14,780 nt of DNA from Methanosaeta sp. UBA80 (GTDB lineage Archaea; Halobacteriota; Methanosarcinia; Methanotrichales; Methanotrichaceae): positions 13,117 to 27,896 of the forward strand of contig DAWB01000064.1 in NCBI GenBank assembly GCA_002505805.1, read 5' to 3'. The notes below the pieces were generated by a model. That model was not told the origin of the DNA. It made no database searches and saw only the letters and a program-made list of their open reading frames with translations. Positions 13,315-14,780 of this stretch are shown piece after piece; the first letter of the stretch is position 1; each line of letters opens with the position of its first letter. The translations under genes were made by a program, and so were the position numbers.

Positions 13315-13397
13315 TGGCAGGGGCAAGAGAAATATCGCTCTATGGAGGCAGTACCCGGAGATCAGGGGAAAGGCTTATTATGAGATCCGCAACCTAG
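13314..13397 (+). CDS. Possible 27-aa small ORF overlapping the membrane protein stop
   Basis: ATG 13314 overlaps the previous TGA (TGATG) and opens 27 codons (MAGAREISLYGGSTRRSGER then LIMRSAT). It has no ribosome site of its own and would depend on coupling. It is basic, without recognisable features. It could be chance, but it fills most of the gap to the AbrB-like gene. Confidence 0.22.
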   Translation: MAGAREISLYGGSTRRSGERLIMRSAT

Positions 13398-13414
13398 AGA
13401 CGCCCTGTGCCGAG

Positions 13415-13630
13415 ATGACAGATCCAAGCCGTCCGATGGTCCTTAAAAGGCAGCTGCTTCATTCAGTTAGCGGCAGCGGAAAGATAATACTGTCGGAAAA
13501 GATGCTCGATGAAGCGGGGCTTTCTCCAGGCATGTTCATCGAGGTAGTGATAAAAAGGGGCTCGATAACCATTTATCCTTATTTTCAAAAGCAGTCAGAT
13601 AGAGATGATAACAAGGCTGCCACCCCATGA
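13415..13630 (+). CDS. AbrB/SpoVT-like swapped-hairpin protein
   Basis: The 71-aa protein has one probable AbrB/MazE-type beta-strand domain: VSGSGKIILSEKMLDEAGLS at 18-37, then PGMFIEVVIKRGSITIYP at 38-55. This resembles the G-x-I-x-I-P...LGI..GD.V pattern of antitoxins and transition-state regulators, with Ser in place of the usual Pro after the strand. Such proteins bind DNA as dimers. No toxin gene lies next to it, so a stand-alone regulator is more likely. ATG 13415 and ATG 13436 are both possible and neither has a clear ribosome site. Its TGA overlaps the uvrB ATG by four bases (ATGA), implying coupled translation. Confidence 0.7.
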   Translation: MTDPSRPMVLKRQLLHSVSGSGKIILSEKMLDEAGLSPGMFIEVVIKRGSITIYPYFQKQSDRDDNKAATP

Positions 13631-14780
13631 CAACAAATACTGATAATTGCTTAGCCACCCGGCAGAAGTTCCGCCTGGCCTCCTCTTTTCAGCCCACCGG
13701 CTCCCAGCCCCAGGCCATAGAGAAGCTGACGGCCGGGCTCTTGGCAAATAACGGGCAAAAGGACAACTTTCATAACCTCCTGGGGGTGACCGGCTCGGGC
13801 AAGACCTACACCGTGGCCAATGTCATTGAGAAGTTGCAGCGGCCCACTCTGGTCATAGCCCACAACAAAACCCTGGCCGCCCAGCTCTACAATGAGTTCA
13901 GGGAGTTCTTTCCTGAAAATCGGGTGGAGTATTTCGTCTCCTACTATGATTATTACCAGCCGGAGTCCTACATCCCCTCCAAGGACCAGTACATAGAAAA
14001 GGATGCCCTGATCAATCCCAAGATCGAGCAGATGAGGCTGGCGGCAACTGCATCCCTTCTCTCCCGCAGGGATGTGATTGTGGTCGCCTCCGTCTCCTGC
14101 ATCTATGGACTGGGCAATCCAGAGAACTTCCAGAAGATGGGCTTTGAGGTCCATGTGGGGGATCATATCTCCCGCCGGGAGATCCTCTCCAGACTGGTGG
14201 ATATCCTTTTTGAGAGAAACGATATCGACCTCGCACCCGGCCGCTTCCGGGTCAAAGGCGACAGCATAGATCTGGTTCCCGGCTACTTCAACGATATCAT
14301 CAGGATTGAGCTGTTCGGAGAGGAGATAGACCGCATCTCCGAGGTGGACCGGCAGACGGGTCAGGTTAAAGAGGAACTCAGGTACTTCTTCATCTATCCG
14401 GCCCGGCATTATGTCATTCCGGAGGAGGAGCAGAAAGCAGCTATGTACTCCATCATGGCCGAGCTGGAAGAGCGCCTGCCGCAGCTGGGAATGATCGAGG
14501 CCCACCGGCTCAAGCAGAGGACGCTGCACGACCTGGAGATGATCTCCGAGACGGGAAGCTGCAAGGGCATAGAAAACTACTCCCGTCATTTCGACCGCCG
14601 CCTGCCGGGCGAGGCGCCATACTGCCTTCTGGACTATTTTCCCGATGACTTCCTCCTGGTCATAGATGAGAGCCACCAGACCCTGCCCCAGCTCAGGGCC
14701 ATGTACAATGGCGACCGCTCCCGCAAGAAAAGCCTGGTCGACTATGGCTTCCGCCTGCCCAGCGCCTACGACAACCGTCC
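13627..14780 (+). CDS. uvrB: Excinuclease ABC subunit B (5' part, cut by the window edge)
   Basis: About 384 codons of UvrB are present, with the C-terminal part (helicase motifs III-VI and the UVR domain) beyond the window. UvrB is the damage-verifying helicase-like core of UvrABC nucleotide excision repair, working with UvrA and UvrC. The N-terminus RLASSFQPTGSQPQAIEKL is typical. Walker A is GVTGSGKT (53-60), with HNKTLAAQLYNE after it. The damage-gripping hairpin, rich in tyrosines, is YYDYYQPESY (106-115). ASVSCIYGLG, GSCKGIENYSRH and the Walker B IDESH (D347, E348) follow. The start ATG 13627 overlaps the AbrB-like stop. Archaeal UvrABC is held to be acquired from bacteria and is common in mesophilic methanogens. 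Confidence 0.97.
   Translation, partial: MTTNTDNCLATRQKFRLASSFQPTGSQPQAIEKLTAGLLANNGQKDNFHNLLGVTGSGKTYTVANVIEKLQRPTLVIAHNKTLAAQLYNEFREFFPENRVEYFVSYYDYYQPESYIPSKDQYIEKDALINPKIEQMRLAATASLLSRRDVIVVASVSCIYGLGNPENFQKMGFEVHVGDHISRREILSRLVDILFERNDIDLAPGRFRVKGDSIDLVPGYFNDIIRIELFGEEIDRISEVDRQTGQVKEELRYFFIYPARHYVIPEEEQKAAMYSIMAELEERLPQLGMIEAHRLKQRTLHDLEMISETGSCKGIENYSRHFDRRLPGEAPYCLLDYFPDDFLLVIDESHQTLPQLRAMYNGDRSRKKSLVDYGFRLPSAYDNR

Noticed and set aside
13651..14676. Long (341-aa) open frame on the minus strand
   Set aside because: It lies wholly antisense to uvrB, whose motifs are all intact. It is explained by the codon bias of the sense gene.

Overview
The window looks archaeal, most likely a methanogen of the Methanosarcinales/Methanotrichales (Methanothrix-like). 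This is an inference. It rests on TATA-like boxes about 25 bp before probable transcript starts, a cyclic 2,3-diphosphoglycerate synthetase-family gene, a NosD-type beta-helix surface protein, a secreted VWA protein rich in N-glycosylation sequons, a two-domain zinc-ribbon/winged-helix protein, and a bacterial-type UvrB, which mesophilic methanogens often carry. Most genes look GC-balanced to GC-rich. The left edge (1-178) and the block around the VWA gene (about 7920-10030) are clearly AT-richer.

Layout from left to right. On the minus strand there is an AT-rich partial gene (1-149), an unrecognised 216-aa protein, a GNAT acetyltransferase and a NosD-like secreted protein. On the plus strand there follow an AhpD/carboxymuconolactone-decarboxylase-like protein and the zinc-ribbon/winged-helix protein. 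Converging on these is a minus-strand pair, a cyclic-2,3-diphosphoglycerate-synthetase-family NTPase followed by carbamate kinase. It is divergent from a plus-strand aldehyde dehydrogenase, a 27-codon small ORF and an NADPH-dependent FMN reductase-family flavoprotein. Next, on the minus strand, are the VWA surface protein, a SAM methyltransferase and a ketopantoate reductase-like enzyme. The right end is all plus strand: a class I glutamine amidotransferase, a tiny basic tryptophan-tailed protein, a small two-helix membrane protein, an AbrB-like protein and the 5' part of uvrB, which runs off the window.

How the genes may work together. The synthetase-like NTPase and carbamate kinase look like one transcription unit, and both appear to use non-ATG starts (TTG and CTG). 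Two small palindromes lie in the intergenic region they share with the aldehyde dehydrogenase. The aldehyde dehydrogenase, small ORF and flavoprotein form a likely redox operon, with the small ORF stop overlapping the flavoprotein start. The AbrB-like gene overlaps uvrB by four bases and is probably translationally coupled to it. I saw no tRNA, rRNA, CRISPR array, complete insertion sequence or obvious defence system. The best candidates for something undescribed are the NTPase-carbamate kinase pair, the coupled small ORF before the flavoprotein, and the small-protein cluster ahead of uvrB.
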